A stretch of DNA of 64,000 nt from CALBPI01 sp038529355 (GTDB taxonomy: Bacteria > Pseudomonadota > Gammaproteobacteria > Steroidobacterales > Woeseiaceae): positions 75,472-139,471 of the forward strand of contig JBCBDU010000004.1 of the NCBI GenBank assembly GCA_038529355.1, given 5' to 3'. Below the pieces are notes generated by a model. The model ran no database searches. It was given only the letters and a program-made list of their open reading frames with translations, and was not told where the DNA came from. A program made the translations under genes and the position numbers. Below, piece by piece: positions 9,929 through 17,765 of this stretch. The first letter of the stretch is position 1; each line of letters begins with the position of its first letter.

Positions 9929-9957
9929 GCGCGATAAATCGCGACATTTTATCGCGC
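9929..9957. promoter_or_regulatory. Perfect inverted repeat upstream of parE
   Basis: Two 10-base arms, GCGCGATAAA and TTTATCGCGC, flank a 9-base centre that itself contains TCGCGA. The element sits 32-60 bases before the parE start, so it is an operator or a 5'-leader hairpin. There is no T-run, which argues against a simple terminator. I do not recognise the binding protein. Confidence 0.5.
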
Positions 9958-10077
9958 CATGATAACAGGCAGATGCCTGTTCCGCGCTTATCGCGTGACT
10001 GGTAATCAACAGCAGATAGACAGCACTGGCACCGATATTGTGTACACTCTCGGCCAGACAAACTACAGGTGGTTGTG

Positions 10078-10308
10078 ATGGCCAAAAAGGTCGATTTGGA
10101 GAAATCCCTGGCGGAACTCGAGGCACTAGTCGGTGAACTGGAGAGCGGTGAGCTGGGGCTGGATGCAGCAATGAAAAAATTCGAGCGCGGCGTTGCGCTA
10201 ACGCGCGATTGCCAAACGGCCCTGACGAGCGCCGAACAGCGCGTTAGCGTGTTACTTGCAGAGTCCGGTCTGGATGATGATCCGGTGCCGCTGGATAATG
10301 ACGACTAG
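10078..10308 (+). CDS. xseB: Exodeoxyribonuclease VII small subunit
   Basis: XseB is the small helical subunit that stabilises XseA in exonuclease VII, a single-strand DNA nuclease. The 76-residue product shows the family pattern: LEKSLAELEALVGELESGEL, then a heptad-like helix containing AMKKFERGVALTRDCQ. The acidic end DDDPVPLDNDD is also typical. ATG 10078 follows AGGTGG at a good distance; in-frame GTG codons at 10069 and 10075 are less likely. In many relatives xseB leads an ispA-dxs operon. Here no gene follows on the same strand, so it is detached from that context. Confidence 0.93.
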   Translation: MAKKVDLEKSLAELEALVGELESGELGLDAAMKKFERGVALTRDCQTALTSAEQRVSVLLAESGLDDDPVPLDNDD

Positions 10309-10557
10309 GCTAAGGGTGTAGCTGTCACCGCAGCGCGCCTCGTTCGGCTAATTAGATTTTCGTGCCAGATCAACAACTGCGCACTGCATCGGGCAAAGCA
10401 GCGTGTATTCGCGATAGTTGGACAACCTCTGATAAATTCGGATCAGGCCGTCATCGTTGGTACAAACCCTGACGGTAAGGGCTAAAGATCACACCGCATG
10501 CTCAACGTAAACGTTGCGCCAGCCATTCGCAGTAACGCTTGCGCCTATGCAACAACT
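10309..10557. other. Convergent intergenic gap after xseB
   Basis: About 250 bases separate the ends of xseB (plus) and the kinase gene (minus). I see no gene, no RNA signature and no strong hairpin with a T-run here. Confidence 0.5.
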
Positions 10558-11865
10558 TCAGGTTTGCGCACCACCTGCTCGCTGCAGACGCTCGATCAAC
10601 GAACGCAGGAAGACCTTGTTGAAACGCAGCTGACAGCTTGACGAGACCTGCTCCATCAGCGTGGCACTGACGCGCAACAAGTTGACCGGCGACTTGGCAC
10701 GAATCGATGCATTGCGTTTGGCGTCGCTCAAATAGCTGGACTCGCCGAAACAATCGCCGCGACCAAGCTCACCGACTGCGCGCCGACCGCTGATGACTTG
10801 CGCCTCACCGGTCACAATGATGTAGAAGCGGTCATCAATCTCACCCTCGCGCACGATGTCTTCGTCGGCATCGTACTCGCTAATCTCGCCAGCGCGCAGT
10901 ACTTCCCAGATTTCCGAATGCGAAAAGTCGTGGAAGAAGCTCAAACGACGCAGCAAATCGAAATGTTCCTGGTTATCGAACTGGTCTGCCTTCGCACGCA
11001 GATCCTGATAGACATGCGTCAGCTCCGCCGCCAGCGACAAACCGTTCGCATAGCGTTTGTCAGGCGACTTTTGCAGCATGACTGCCACGATATTCTCCAG
11101 CTCGTCAGGAATGTCTTCGCGATAGCGATGGATCGGCGGCGGGGTCGCAAACACGATCTGGTGCAACAGCTTCGACAGGTTACCGGCGCGGAACGGTCGG
11201 AAGCCAGTCAACAACTCATACATGACGGCGCCGAGTGAGTACAGATCCGAGCGATTGGTTAGCTCCTCTGACTGCACCTGCTCGGGCGACATGTAACTCG
11301 GTGATCCTGCGATGCCTTCAATACGTGAAACATCGGCGTCCTTGATGATCGCGATACCGAAGTCGATGACACGTACGTCATTGTCGACTGTCAACATGAT
11401 GTTGCTGGGCTTGATATCGCGATGGATGACGCCGCGACCGTGCGCGTAGTGCAACGCCTTAGCCGTCTTGTAGATGATCTCGATGACGTCATCGACAGGG
11501 AGCAATCGACCGGGCTTGCAGTACGATGCCAGCGTGCGGGCGCCATGAATGTGTTCGGTAACGACGTAATATTTGCCGTTCTCTTCGCCGGCATCATAGA
11601 TCGGCATGATGTTCGGATGCTGCAACATGCCAACCATGTGCGCTTCGTTGAAAAACATCTTGCGCGTGACACGCGAACGTTCGGCTTCGACCTCATCGGA
11701 ACCGATGTTGTAGACCTTGATGGCGACGTCGCGCCGGTAGTACGGGTCGTGCGACAGATAGACGGTGCCAGTACTGCCACGCCCTACTTCATTCACGATG
11801 ACGTATTTGCCGAACTTGTCCGGCACATCATTGGCCGGGACTGTCGTGGCTGCACTACTGGCCAT
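10558..11865 (-). CDS. Ser/Thr protein kinase with C-terminal cyclic-nucleotide-binding domain
   Basis: The 435-residue protein has a complete Hanks-type kinase domain (about 20-285): glycine loop GRGSTG (28-33), Lys50 in VAIKVY, catalytic HRDIKPSN (148-155), DFG (168-170) and SPEQ in the activation segment. A cyclic-nucleotide-binding domain follows (about 310-420), with GELGRGDCFGE (365-375) resembling the phosphate-binding cassette. There is no signal peptide or membrane helix, so it should be cytosolic. The fusion suggests kinase activity controlled by cAMP or a similar nucleotide, an inference from domain content. It sits 14 bases downstream of pgpA and is probably the last gene of the riboflavin operon, an unusual location for a kinase. 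Confidence 0.92.
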   Translation of the reverse strand: MASSAATTVPANDVPDKFGKYVIVNEVGRGSTGTVYLSHDPYYRRDVAIKVYNIGSDEVEAERSRVTRKMFFNEAHMVGMLQHPNIMPIYDAGEENGKYYVVTEHIHGARTLASYCKPGRLLPVDDVIEIIYKTAKALHYAHGRGVIHRDIKPSNIMLTVDNDVRVIDFGIAIIKDADVSRIEGIAGSPSYMSPEQVQSEELTNRSDLYSLGAVMYELLTGFRPFRAGNLSKLLHQIVFATPPPIHRYREDIPDELENIVAVMLQKSPDKRYANGLSLAAELTHVYQDLRAKADQFDNQEHFDLLRRLSFFHDFSHSEIWEVLRAGEISEYDADEDIVREGEIDDRFYIIVTGEAQVISGRRAVGELGRGDCFGESSYLSDAKRNASIRAKSPVNLLRVSATLMEQVSSSCQLRFNKVFLRSLIERLQRAGGAQT

Positions 11866-11879
11866 AAAACTATCTCTAA

Positions 11880-12428
11880 TCAGGGCATCATAAACCCTGC
11901 CATTATTGTTAAACCGGCGGCGCCGATGAGCGCTGCCACGAGGTCATCAAGCATAATTCCGAGGCCGCCGTGGAGTCTGTGATCCAGTTCTCTTATCGGC
12001 CATGGTTTAACAATATCTAGGATGCGAAAGACCACAAAACCACCGATCAGCCACCACCAATCACGTGGTAGTGGCAACATAATCAGATACGCGCCAGCGA
12101 TCTCGTCCCAGACAATACCGCCGTGATCATGCACGCCAAGACGCTTCGAACTTTCGCCGCAAATCCAGATGCCAGCGACCGACAACGCGATCGCAATAGC
12201 AAGCTCGATCTGCCAGCCAAGCGATACCGTCAGCGCGGCCAGCAGTGTTCCCCAAACGCTGCCGGCTGTGCCCGGCGCCTTTGGCGACAAGCCGGCACCG
12301 AATCCGAATGCAAGAAAATGTACCGGATCTGAAAACACCATCGCCGGTGAAACCTTGAGCGCATTCTTGTCAGTCAAAGTGGTTATATCCAGTGCGCGTC
12401 GGGCTGTTGGCGCCAAATAACTGCACAT
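11880..12428 (-). CDS. pgpA: Phosphatidylglycerophosphatase A
   Basis: PgpA dephosphorylates phosphatidylglycerophosphate to phosphatidylglycerol at the inner membrane. The 182-residue protein carries the family blocks FGFGAGLSPKAPGTAGS, VHDHGGIVWDE and RILDIVKPWPIR, plus GGLGIMLDDLVA near the C-terminus. Several hydrophobic segments are present. The ATG at 12428 gives an N-terminal extension of about 30 residues and overlaps thiL by 59 bases; an ATG at 12341 (MVFSDPVHFLAFGFG) is the other candidate and may be the true start. The thiL-pgpA order is standard in Gammaproteobacteria. Confidence 0.93.
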   Translation of the reverse strand: MCSYLAPTARRALDITTLTDKNALKVSPAMVFSDPVHFLAFGFGAGLSPKAPGTAGSVWGTLLAALTVSLGWQIELAIAIALSVAGIWICGESSKRLGVHDHGGIVWDEIAGAYLIMLPLPRDWWWLIGGFVVFRILDIVKPWPIRELDHRLHGGLGIMLDDLVAALIGAAGLTIMAGFMMP

Positions 12429-13281
12429 TGCCCTTACCCGCTACAACGTCACCGATGCGCTGCACGCCGGAAAAACGCTGCGCAAGTCCCGCATCGGCTG
12501 ATGTGAAACACAGCACATAGTCATCGCCGCCGCCCAACGCCATATCCAGAGCACGCGCATCCCCGAACACGCGTCGCAGCGCATCGCTGACAGGGACACA
12601 ATCGGCATCAATGATCAGGTCAACGTCACTGGCAACCGCGATATGCCGGGCATCAGCCAGCAAGCCATCCGACACGTCAATAGCTGAATGCGCGCAATCG
12701 GTCAGAGACAATCCTAGCGATATCTGCGGTTGCGGATACAAAAAACGCTCGCGCAACAGCGCCGCATCATTACCGTCGATCTTTTGCTCCCAACAGGCCA
12801 ACCCGCCTGCCGCATCACCGAGCACGCCGCCCACATACACACCGTCCTGCGGTTGTGCGGCTGCCCGTGTCAACGACGGCGCGGGCGCATCGCCCAACAG
12901 CTGCACCGTGACCGTCAGCGGACCGCGAGTGGTATCGCCGCCGATCAGAGACACACCAAACTGCGCGGCGATGTCAAACAGACCACGACTGAAGCGCGCA
13001 ACCCATGCGGCATCGTTCTCCGGCAATGTCAGCGCCAGTGTCATCCATCGCGGCTTGGCACCCATCGCAGCCAAATCGCTCAAATTAACGGCAAGCGCAC
13101 GGTGGCCAATCGCTTCGGGCGGCGCATCGTTCGGAAAATGCACGCCGGCAACCAGCGTATCGACTGCTACGGCCAACGGTTGATTGGTTGGCGCGATGAG
13201 CGCTGCATCATCACCAATACCGAGCAGCACATCGCTGTCGTGACCGGAGAAAAATTGCTCGATCAGGCGGAATTCGTCCAT
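12370..13281 (-). CDS. thiL: Thiamine-monophosphate kinase
   Basis: ThiL phosphorylates thiamine monophosphate to thiamine pyrophosphate, the last step of cofactor synthesis. The 303-residue protein belongs to the PurM/ThiL fold family. Motifs seen are LLGIGDDAALI near 20, the Asp-rich VAVDTLVAGVHF, ALAVNLSDLAAMGA near 65, SLIGGDTTRG and ALGGGDDYVLCF. Start chosen at MDEFRLIEQFF (13281), 19 bases after nusB; a longer in-frame version would overlap nusB and adds non-homologous sequence. It lies between nusB and pgpA as in E. coli. Confidence 0.94.
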   Translation of the reverse strand: MDEFRLIEQFFSGHDSDVLLGIGDDAALIAPTNQPLAVAVDTLVAGVHFPNDAPPEAIGHRALAVNLSDLAAMGAKPRWMTLALTLPENDAAWVARFSRGLFDIAAQFGVSLIGGDTTRGPLTVTVQLLGDAPAPSLTRAAAQPQDGVYVGGVLGDAAGGLACWEQKIDGNDAALLRERFLYPQPQISLGLSLTDCAHSAIDVSDGLLADARHIAVASDVDLIIDADCVPVSDALRRVFGDARALDMALGGGDDYVLCFTSADAGLAQRFSGVQRIGDVVAGKGNVQLFGANSPTRTGYNHFD

Positions 13282-13300
13282 CGGCACACCGCGAGGCCCG

Positions 13301-13753
13301 TCAGGCGCGCTCGCGCCCTTTGACTTCGACAGCGCGGTGCGTGCGCGCGGCGCGATCCAGTACCGCGTTAATGTATTTATGCGCGGCCTCAGCAGCAAAC
13401 CGGTGCGCCAATGCGACTGCTTCGTTGATCACAACGCGATACGGAATGTCGATACGCTCGCGAAGCTCCGTCAGCGCAACGCGCAGGATTGCGATTTCGA
13501 CCGGGTTCAACTGCTCGGCGCTACGATCGGCGAGTGACACAATCTCTGCGTCCAGCGCAACCGTGTCTGCCAGTGACTGCGTCAGCAGCGTATCAAAGTA
13601 CTCGGGATCAACGCGCTCATATTCACGCCGCTCGGCAAACTGACGCGCAAGCTCCGCGCGCGACGTGCCATCCAGCTGCTGCTGGTAATGCGCCTGCATC
13701 AGCAGCGCACGGGTGTGCGAGCGACGCGCCTGATTCGACAATCCGCTCATCAA
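13301..13753 (-). CDS. nusB: Transcription antitermination factor NusB
   Basis: NusB pairs with ribosomal protein S10 and binds boxA RNA in rRNA antitermination complexes. The 150-residue all-helical protein shows the N-terminal RRSHTRALLMQAHYQ and the diagnostic DIPYRVVINEAVALAHRF followed by HKYINAVLDRAAR. It overlaps the end of ribH by 4 bases, indicating translational coupling. Two ATG codons stand in tandem; either could start. Confidence 0.95.
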   Translation of the reverse strand: MMSGLSNQARRSHTRALLMQAHYQQQLDGTSRAELARQFAERREYERVDPEYFDTLLTQSLADTVALDAEIVSLADRSAEQLNPVEIAILRVALTELRERIDIPYRVVINEAVALAHRFAAEAAHKYINAVLDRAARTHRAVEVKGRERA

Positions 13754-14214
13754 CCAATCGCTTTGATCAGGCTGACCATTTCGATCGCTGTGATCGCAGC
13801 CTCAGCGCCCTTGTTGCCGGCTTTGCTGCCAGCACGCTCGATCGCTTGTTCGATCGAATCCACGGTAAGCACACCGAAGATCACCGGCAAGCCGTGCCGC
13901 TCGCCCACAGCGGCGATACCGCGTGCCGCACCACCGGAGACATATTCAAAGTGGGCCGTCGCGCCACGAATCACGGCGCCTAAAGTGATGATCGCATCAT
14001 AGCGCTGCGTCGCTGCCATCTTGTCCGCCGCCAGTGCGATCTCCCAGGCGCCGGGCACCCAGGCAAGATCGATCGCGCTGTCTTCGGCACCGTGGCGCAG
14101 CAATGCGTCGTGCGCGCCGCTGACCAGCTTGTCGACAATAAAATCGTTAAAGCGTGCCGCGACGATGGCAAAGCGTGCGCCGCGAACGACCAGGTCCCCT
14201 GTCATCGTATTCAT
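13750..14214 (-). CDS. ribH: 6,7-dimethyl-8-ribityllumazine synthase
   Basis: RibH condenses 3,4-dihydroxy-2-butanone 4-phosphate with the RibD product to form lumazine, the riboflavin synthase substrate. The 154-residue protein has FAIVAARFND, VPGAWEIALAA, the GAVIRGATAHFEYV block with its catalytic histidine, and FGVLTVDSIEQAIERAG. All active-site blocks look intact. It lies 5 bases from ribB/X upstream and overlaps nusB downstream. Confidence 0.96.
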   Translation of the reverse strand: MNTMTGDLVVRGARFAIVAARFNDFIVDKLVSGAHDALLRHGAEDSAIDLAWVPGAWEIALAADKMAATQRYDAIITLGAVIRGATAHFEYVSGGAARGIAAVGERHGLPVIFGVLTVDSIEQAIERAGSKAGNKGAEAAITAIEMVSLIKAIG

Positions 14215-14219
14215 AGTGA

Positions 14220-15365
14220 TTAACCGTTATCAATGTATTCGACAATCTCAAGGCCAAAGCCCGAGATTGCATGCATCTGCACCGGTGCCGACAGCACGCG
14301 CATGCGACTGACACCGAGCGCGCGCAGAATCTGCGCGCCCACGCCATACTGGCGCAACTCGTTACCGGCATCAGTGTCCACTGGCGCTGGCTGCGCGCGC
14401 TTGGCCAGCGCCTGAATGGTGTCGACCAGATCACGCGGCCCCTCCGGATAACGCAGCAACACGACGACCCCGGCACCGGCATCAACGATGCGCTGCATCG
14501 CATCCTGCAACGGCCAACCGAGCCGGCGATCGCGCACGCCGATGATGTCACCAATCGTATCGGTGACATGGACGCGGACGAGCGGCGCATCGGCACTGTC
14601 GATATCACCATGCACCAGTGCCAGATGTACGTTTCGGTTTACGTAGTCTTCATACGCATGCATCGTAAACGCGCCTTGATCGGTCTCGACCGGCACGCTG
14701 TAAATGCGTTCTACCGCGACCTCTTTCTCGAGCCGGTAGCGGATCAGATCGGCAATGGTGCCGATCAGCAAATCATGCTCTGCAGCAAACGCCTCCAGGT
14801 CAGGGCGGCGCGCCATGCTGCCATCTTCATTCAGAATTTCGACAATGACTGACGCCGGCTCCGCTTCACCAGCTAATCGAGCAAGATCACAGCCAGCTTC
14901 AGTGTGACCTGCGCGGGTCAGCACGCCGCCTGGTTGCGCCATGACCGGAAAGATATGGCCGGGTTGCACCAAGTCCGCGGCCCCAGCCGCCGGATCGACG
15001 GCGACCTTTACCGTCTGCGCGCGGTCATGCGCCGAGATGCCCGTCGTTATACCTTCGGCTGCCTCAATCGACACGGTGAAGTTCGTGCTGTGTTGCACAT
15101 CAGTACCGCTGACCATCAGCGGCAGACGCAGCGTCTCGCAACGCTCACGCGTCAGCGTCAGACAAATCAGCCCTCGGCCGTAGCGCGCCATGTAGTTGAT
15201 CGCCTCAGGCGTCACCTTGCTGGCCAGCATAATCAGATCACCTTCGTTCTCGCGATCTTCGTCATCGACCATGATGACCATACGGCCATTGCCGAGCGCT
15301 TCAAGAATATCCTCAATCGGCGCAAAGTTACTGCTGTCCGCCGCTTTCAATGATGTCGATGCCAT
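14220..15365 (-). CDS. ribB: 3,4-dihydroxy-2-butanone 4-phosphate synthase fused to a degenerate GTP cyclohydrolase II domain (RibBX type)
   Basis: The N-terminal half (about 1-210 of 381) is an intact DHBP synthase: VDDEDRENEGDLIMLA, YGRGLICLTLTRERC and the RAGHTEAGCDLARLAG block. It makes the four-carbon unit of riboflavin from ribulose 5-phosphate. The C-terminal half aligns with GTP cyclohydrolase II but has lost the zinc cysteines: the region that should read GSLRCDCG is GVRDRRLG. The RxEGRGIGL block is RYPEGPRDLV. I infer that RibA activity must come from another gene. ATG 15365 (MASTSLKAADS) follows GGTGAGG; longer in-frame starts run into ribE and are unlikely. Confidence 0.92.
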   Translation of the reverse strand: MASTSLKAADSSNFAPIEDILEALGNGRMVIMVDDEDRENEGDLIMLASKVTPEAINYMARYGRGLICLTLTRERCETLRLPLMVSGTDVQHSTNFTVSIEAAEGITTGISAHDRAQTVKVAVDPAAGAADLVQPGHIFPVMAQPGGVLTRAGHTEAGCDLARLAGEAEPASVIVEILNEDGSMARRPDLEAFAAEHDLLIGTIADLIRYRLEKEVAVERIYSVPVETDQGAFTMHAYEDYVNRNVHLALVHGDIDSADAPLVRVHVTDTIGDIIGVRDRRLGWPLQDAMQRIVDAGAGVVVLLRYPEGPRDLVDTIQALAKRAQPAPVDTDAGNELRQYGVGAQILRALGVSRMRVLSAPVQMHAISGFGLEIVEYIDNG

Positions 15366-15384
15366 GATTACTACCTCACCAGCA

Positions 15385-16032
15385 CTAGCTGGCAAATCCG
15401 TGTTCGCGCAGAAAATCCCCGTCCACCGCCGTCGTGTCATCACGACCTTGCAGCAGGCGCTCTGCGTAACGCGCCAGCAAGTCGATTTCGATGTTGACCG
15501 GATCACCGACGCGCAAACCGCCGAGGGTTGTTTCATGCGCCGTGTGCGGAATGATATTAACGTCAAATGTCGCGTCAGTAACGGCATTTACCGTCAGGCT
15601 GGTGCCGTCGACGCACACCGAGCCTTTGCGCGCGATATAGCGCGCCAATGCAGGCGGCGTAGCAAAGCGCAGTCGAATCGAGCGCGCATCATCGTGCCGT
15701 GCTTCGAGCGTTGCCACGCCGTCCGTATGACCGGTCACCAGATGTCCACCCAGACGGTCACCGATCGCCAACGACGGCTCAAGATTCACGTGCGTGCCGA
15801 CTTTCCATGATGCGAATGCCGTGACGTCGAGCGTCTCGCGCGATACATCGGCGGAAAAACCGGTGGCATCGATGTCGAGTGCAGTTAGACACACACCCGA
15901 CACGCAGATGCTCTCGCCTTCTGCAAAACGTTGTGGCGACAGGTCGGGACATGCAATGCGCACGCGCACATCGCCGCCGCGCGGTGCCAGCGCTTCAATA
16001 GTGCCCTTCGCCAAGATAATTCCTGTAAACAT
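15385..16032 (-). CDS. ribE: Riboflavin synthase (alpha subunit)
   Basis: This enzyme dismutates two lumazine molecules to riboflavin and the RibD product. The 215-residue protein begins with the canonical MFTGI and shows two internally similar halves. Visible blocks are SICVSGVCLTALDI, VNLEPSL near the end of the first half, LVTGHTDGVA at the start of the second, and KGSVCVDGTSLTVNAV. The second half ends with IEIDLLARYAERLL. It is 69 bases downstream of ribD and 19 upstream of ribB/X. I looked for an FMN riboswitch before the rib genes and did not see one. Confidence 0.96.
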   Translation of the reverse strand: MFTGIILAKGTIEALAPRGGDVRVRIACPDLSPQRFAEGESICVSGVCLTALDIDATGFSADVSRETLDVTAFASWKVGTHVNLEPSLAIGDRLGGHLVTGHTDGVATLEARHDDARSIRLRFATPPALARYIARKGSVCVDGTSLTVNAVTDATFDVNIIPHTAHETTLGGLRVGDPVNIEIDLLARYAERLLQGRDDTTAVDGDFLREHGFAS

Positions 16033-16101
16033 CCCGAGTATTCCGCCAGAGTTAGAATGATCAGCGCCCCACAGCTTCCGCGACAGGTGCGGCCGTTGCC
16101 G

Positions 16102-17205
16102 CTATTGCGTGGCCCCAACAGCGGCCGTGATGCGCATGTCAGGCCCCACGCGCCGCAGATCGGTGATACGTAGTGTTTGCCCGTTTGCAAGTGTAAGCCA
16201 GTTTGGTGTCGCAAACAGGCCTCGCGTCTCACTCCCCAGTAGTTTCGGCGCCATGTAGATCACAATCCGGTCCACCAGACCCTCGCTGAGCAGCGCACCG
16301 CACAACGTCGCTCCCGCCTCGACCAGCACCTCGTTGACGCCACGCGCTGCCAACGCAGCAATCGCAGCGGACAGGTCAACTTGACCGCTATCGTCGGACG
16401 CAACCTGCTCAACCGCGCTCAGCGCGCCAAGCGCCGCCGGCACCTGATCGCTGGTCGTCACGATGAGTGTATCGCCGTCCAGTGTCAGCATCCGCGACGT
16501 CGGTGGCGTGCGCAACTGCGAATCGACCACGACCCGCAGTGGCTGTCGCGCGGCACTGGCACCACTGCGCAGTCGAACCGTCAGCGACGGATCGTCCGCC
16601 AGCACGGTGCCAACGCCTGTCAAAATAGCGCAGGCGCGCGCCCGCATCTGTTGCACATCGGCGCGCGCTGCCGGCGATGTGATCCATTGGCTTTCGCCGC
16701 TGCGCATCGCCGTCGCGCCATCCAGGCTACTGGCAATCTTCAGCGTGACACGCGGCCGACCGCTGCCCATCCGCTGGCAATAACCCGGATTCACGGCCGC
16801 CGCCGCGTCCGCCATCAAGCCGATTGCAACCTCAACCCCGGCGCTGCGCAATTGTGCCGCGCCATTGCCGCTGACAGCCGGATTCGGGTCTGCCATCGCA
16901 AATACTACCCGCGCAATACCGGCGGCAATTAATGCATCGGCACACGGCGGGGTGCGGCCATGCGTCGAGCACGGCTCGAGCGTCACGAAAGCCGTTGCAC
17001 CAGCCGCACGCTCGCCCGCCTGGCGCAGCGCATTGACCTCGGCGTGCGGCTGACCGGCGCGCTCGTGAAAGCCTTCACCGAGCACCGCATCGCCTTTCGC
17101 GATGACGCAGCCGACGGCCGGATTCGGCGTGACGGTTTGCACGCCACGCATCGCCAGCTGCAGGGCGCGGGCCATGTGCTCGTGTTCGATTGCGCTAAAA
17201 CTCAT
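16102..17205 (-). CDS. ribD: Bifunctional riboflavin deaminase/reductase RibD
   Basis: RibD deaminates and then reduces the pyrimidine intermediate made from GTP. The 367-residue protein has an N-terminal cytidine-deaminase-type domain with HAEVNALRQAG and the zinc block EPCSTHGRTPPCADAL, and a C-terminal RibD/DHFR-like reductase domain from about residue 145 (GRPRVTLKIASSLDGATA). Both halves look functional. ATG 17205 (MSFSAIEHEH) is preferred to an in-frame TTG at 17217. It follows nrdR by about 18 bases in the conserved nrdR-ribD order. Confidence 0.95.
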   Translation of the reverse strand: MSFSAIEHEHMARALQLAMRGVQTVTPNPAVGCVIAKGDAVLGEGFHERAGQPHAEVNALRQAGERAAGATAFVTLEPCSTHGRTPPCADALIAAGIARVVFAMADPNPAVSGNGAAQLRSAGVEVAIGLMADAAAAVNPGYCQRMGSGRPRVTLKIASSLDGATAMRSGESQWITSPAARADVQQMRARACAILTGVGTVLADDPSLTVRLRSGASAARQPLRVVVDSQLRTPPTSRMLTLDGDTLIVTTSDQVPAALGALSAVEQVASDDSGQVDLSAAIAALAARGVNEVLVEAGATLCGALLSEGLVDRIVIYMAPKLLGSETRGLFATPNWLTLANGQTLRITDLRRVGPDMRITAAVGATQ

Positions 17206-17223
17206 CGCTGCTGACAACCTCGA

Positions 17224-17751
17224 CTATTTGCGCGAGGTGGTTTTGGCTGCAGCACCGGACTCGGGCAACAACGACATTTGTTCGCGATCATCAGCGCGCG
17301 ACATTTGCTCCAGGCGCGCAATTTCTTCCTGGAATTCGGTGACGTCCTGAAAACTGCGGTAGACCGATGCGAAGCGCACGTACGCAACTTCATCAAGTTT
17401 GCGCAGCGCATCCATGACAATTTCACCGAGCAACTGCGATGGAATTTCGCGCTCGCCCATGGTCTGCAACTGGTGAACGATCCGGCTCATCGCTGCCTCG
17501 AGCTGTTCGGCACCGACCGGGCGCTTTTCGAGCGCGCGCGACATGCTGGCGCGCAGCTTGTCTTCATCAAACGGCTGACGGCTGTCGTCGCGTTTGATCA
17601 GGCGCGGCATGACCAGTTCTGGCGACTCGAAGGTCGTAAAACGTTCGCGACATTCGGCGCACTGACGACGCCTGCGCACCTGACGACCATCGGCGGCAAG
17701 GCGCGAGTCGCTGACCTTGGTTTCACCATGACCGCAAAACGGGCAATGCAT
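17224..17751 (-). CDS. nrdR: Transcriptional repressor NrdR
   Basis: NrdR represses ribonucleotide reductase genes in response to dATP/ATP. The 175-residue protein has the N-terminal zinc ribbon (MHCPFCGHGETKVSDSR and CAECRERFTTFE) and a central ATP-cone (about 49-139, beginning PRLIKRDDSRQPFDEDKL). The tail beyond residue 150 is variable and low in conservation. It lies directly downstream of glyA, with 14 bases between, as in many Gammaproteobacteria. Confidence 0.96.
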   Translation of the reverse strand: MHCPFCGHGETKVSDSRLAADGRQVRRRRQCAECRERFTTFESPELVMPRLIKRDDSRQPFDEDKLRASMSRALEKRPVGAEQLEAAMSRIVHQLQTMGEREIPSQLLGEIVMDALRKLDEVAYVRFASVYRSFQDVTEFQEEIARLEQMSRADDREQMSLLPESGAAAKTTSRK

Positions 17752-17765
17752 CGCGCGTGGCCGCC

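Noticed and set aside
16033..16101. Possible FMN riboswitch before the riboflavin genes
   Set aside because: The gaps within the operon are too short, and I could not find the conserved RFN-element sequence in front of ribD, ribE or ribB.
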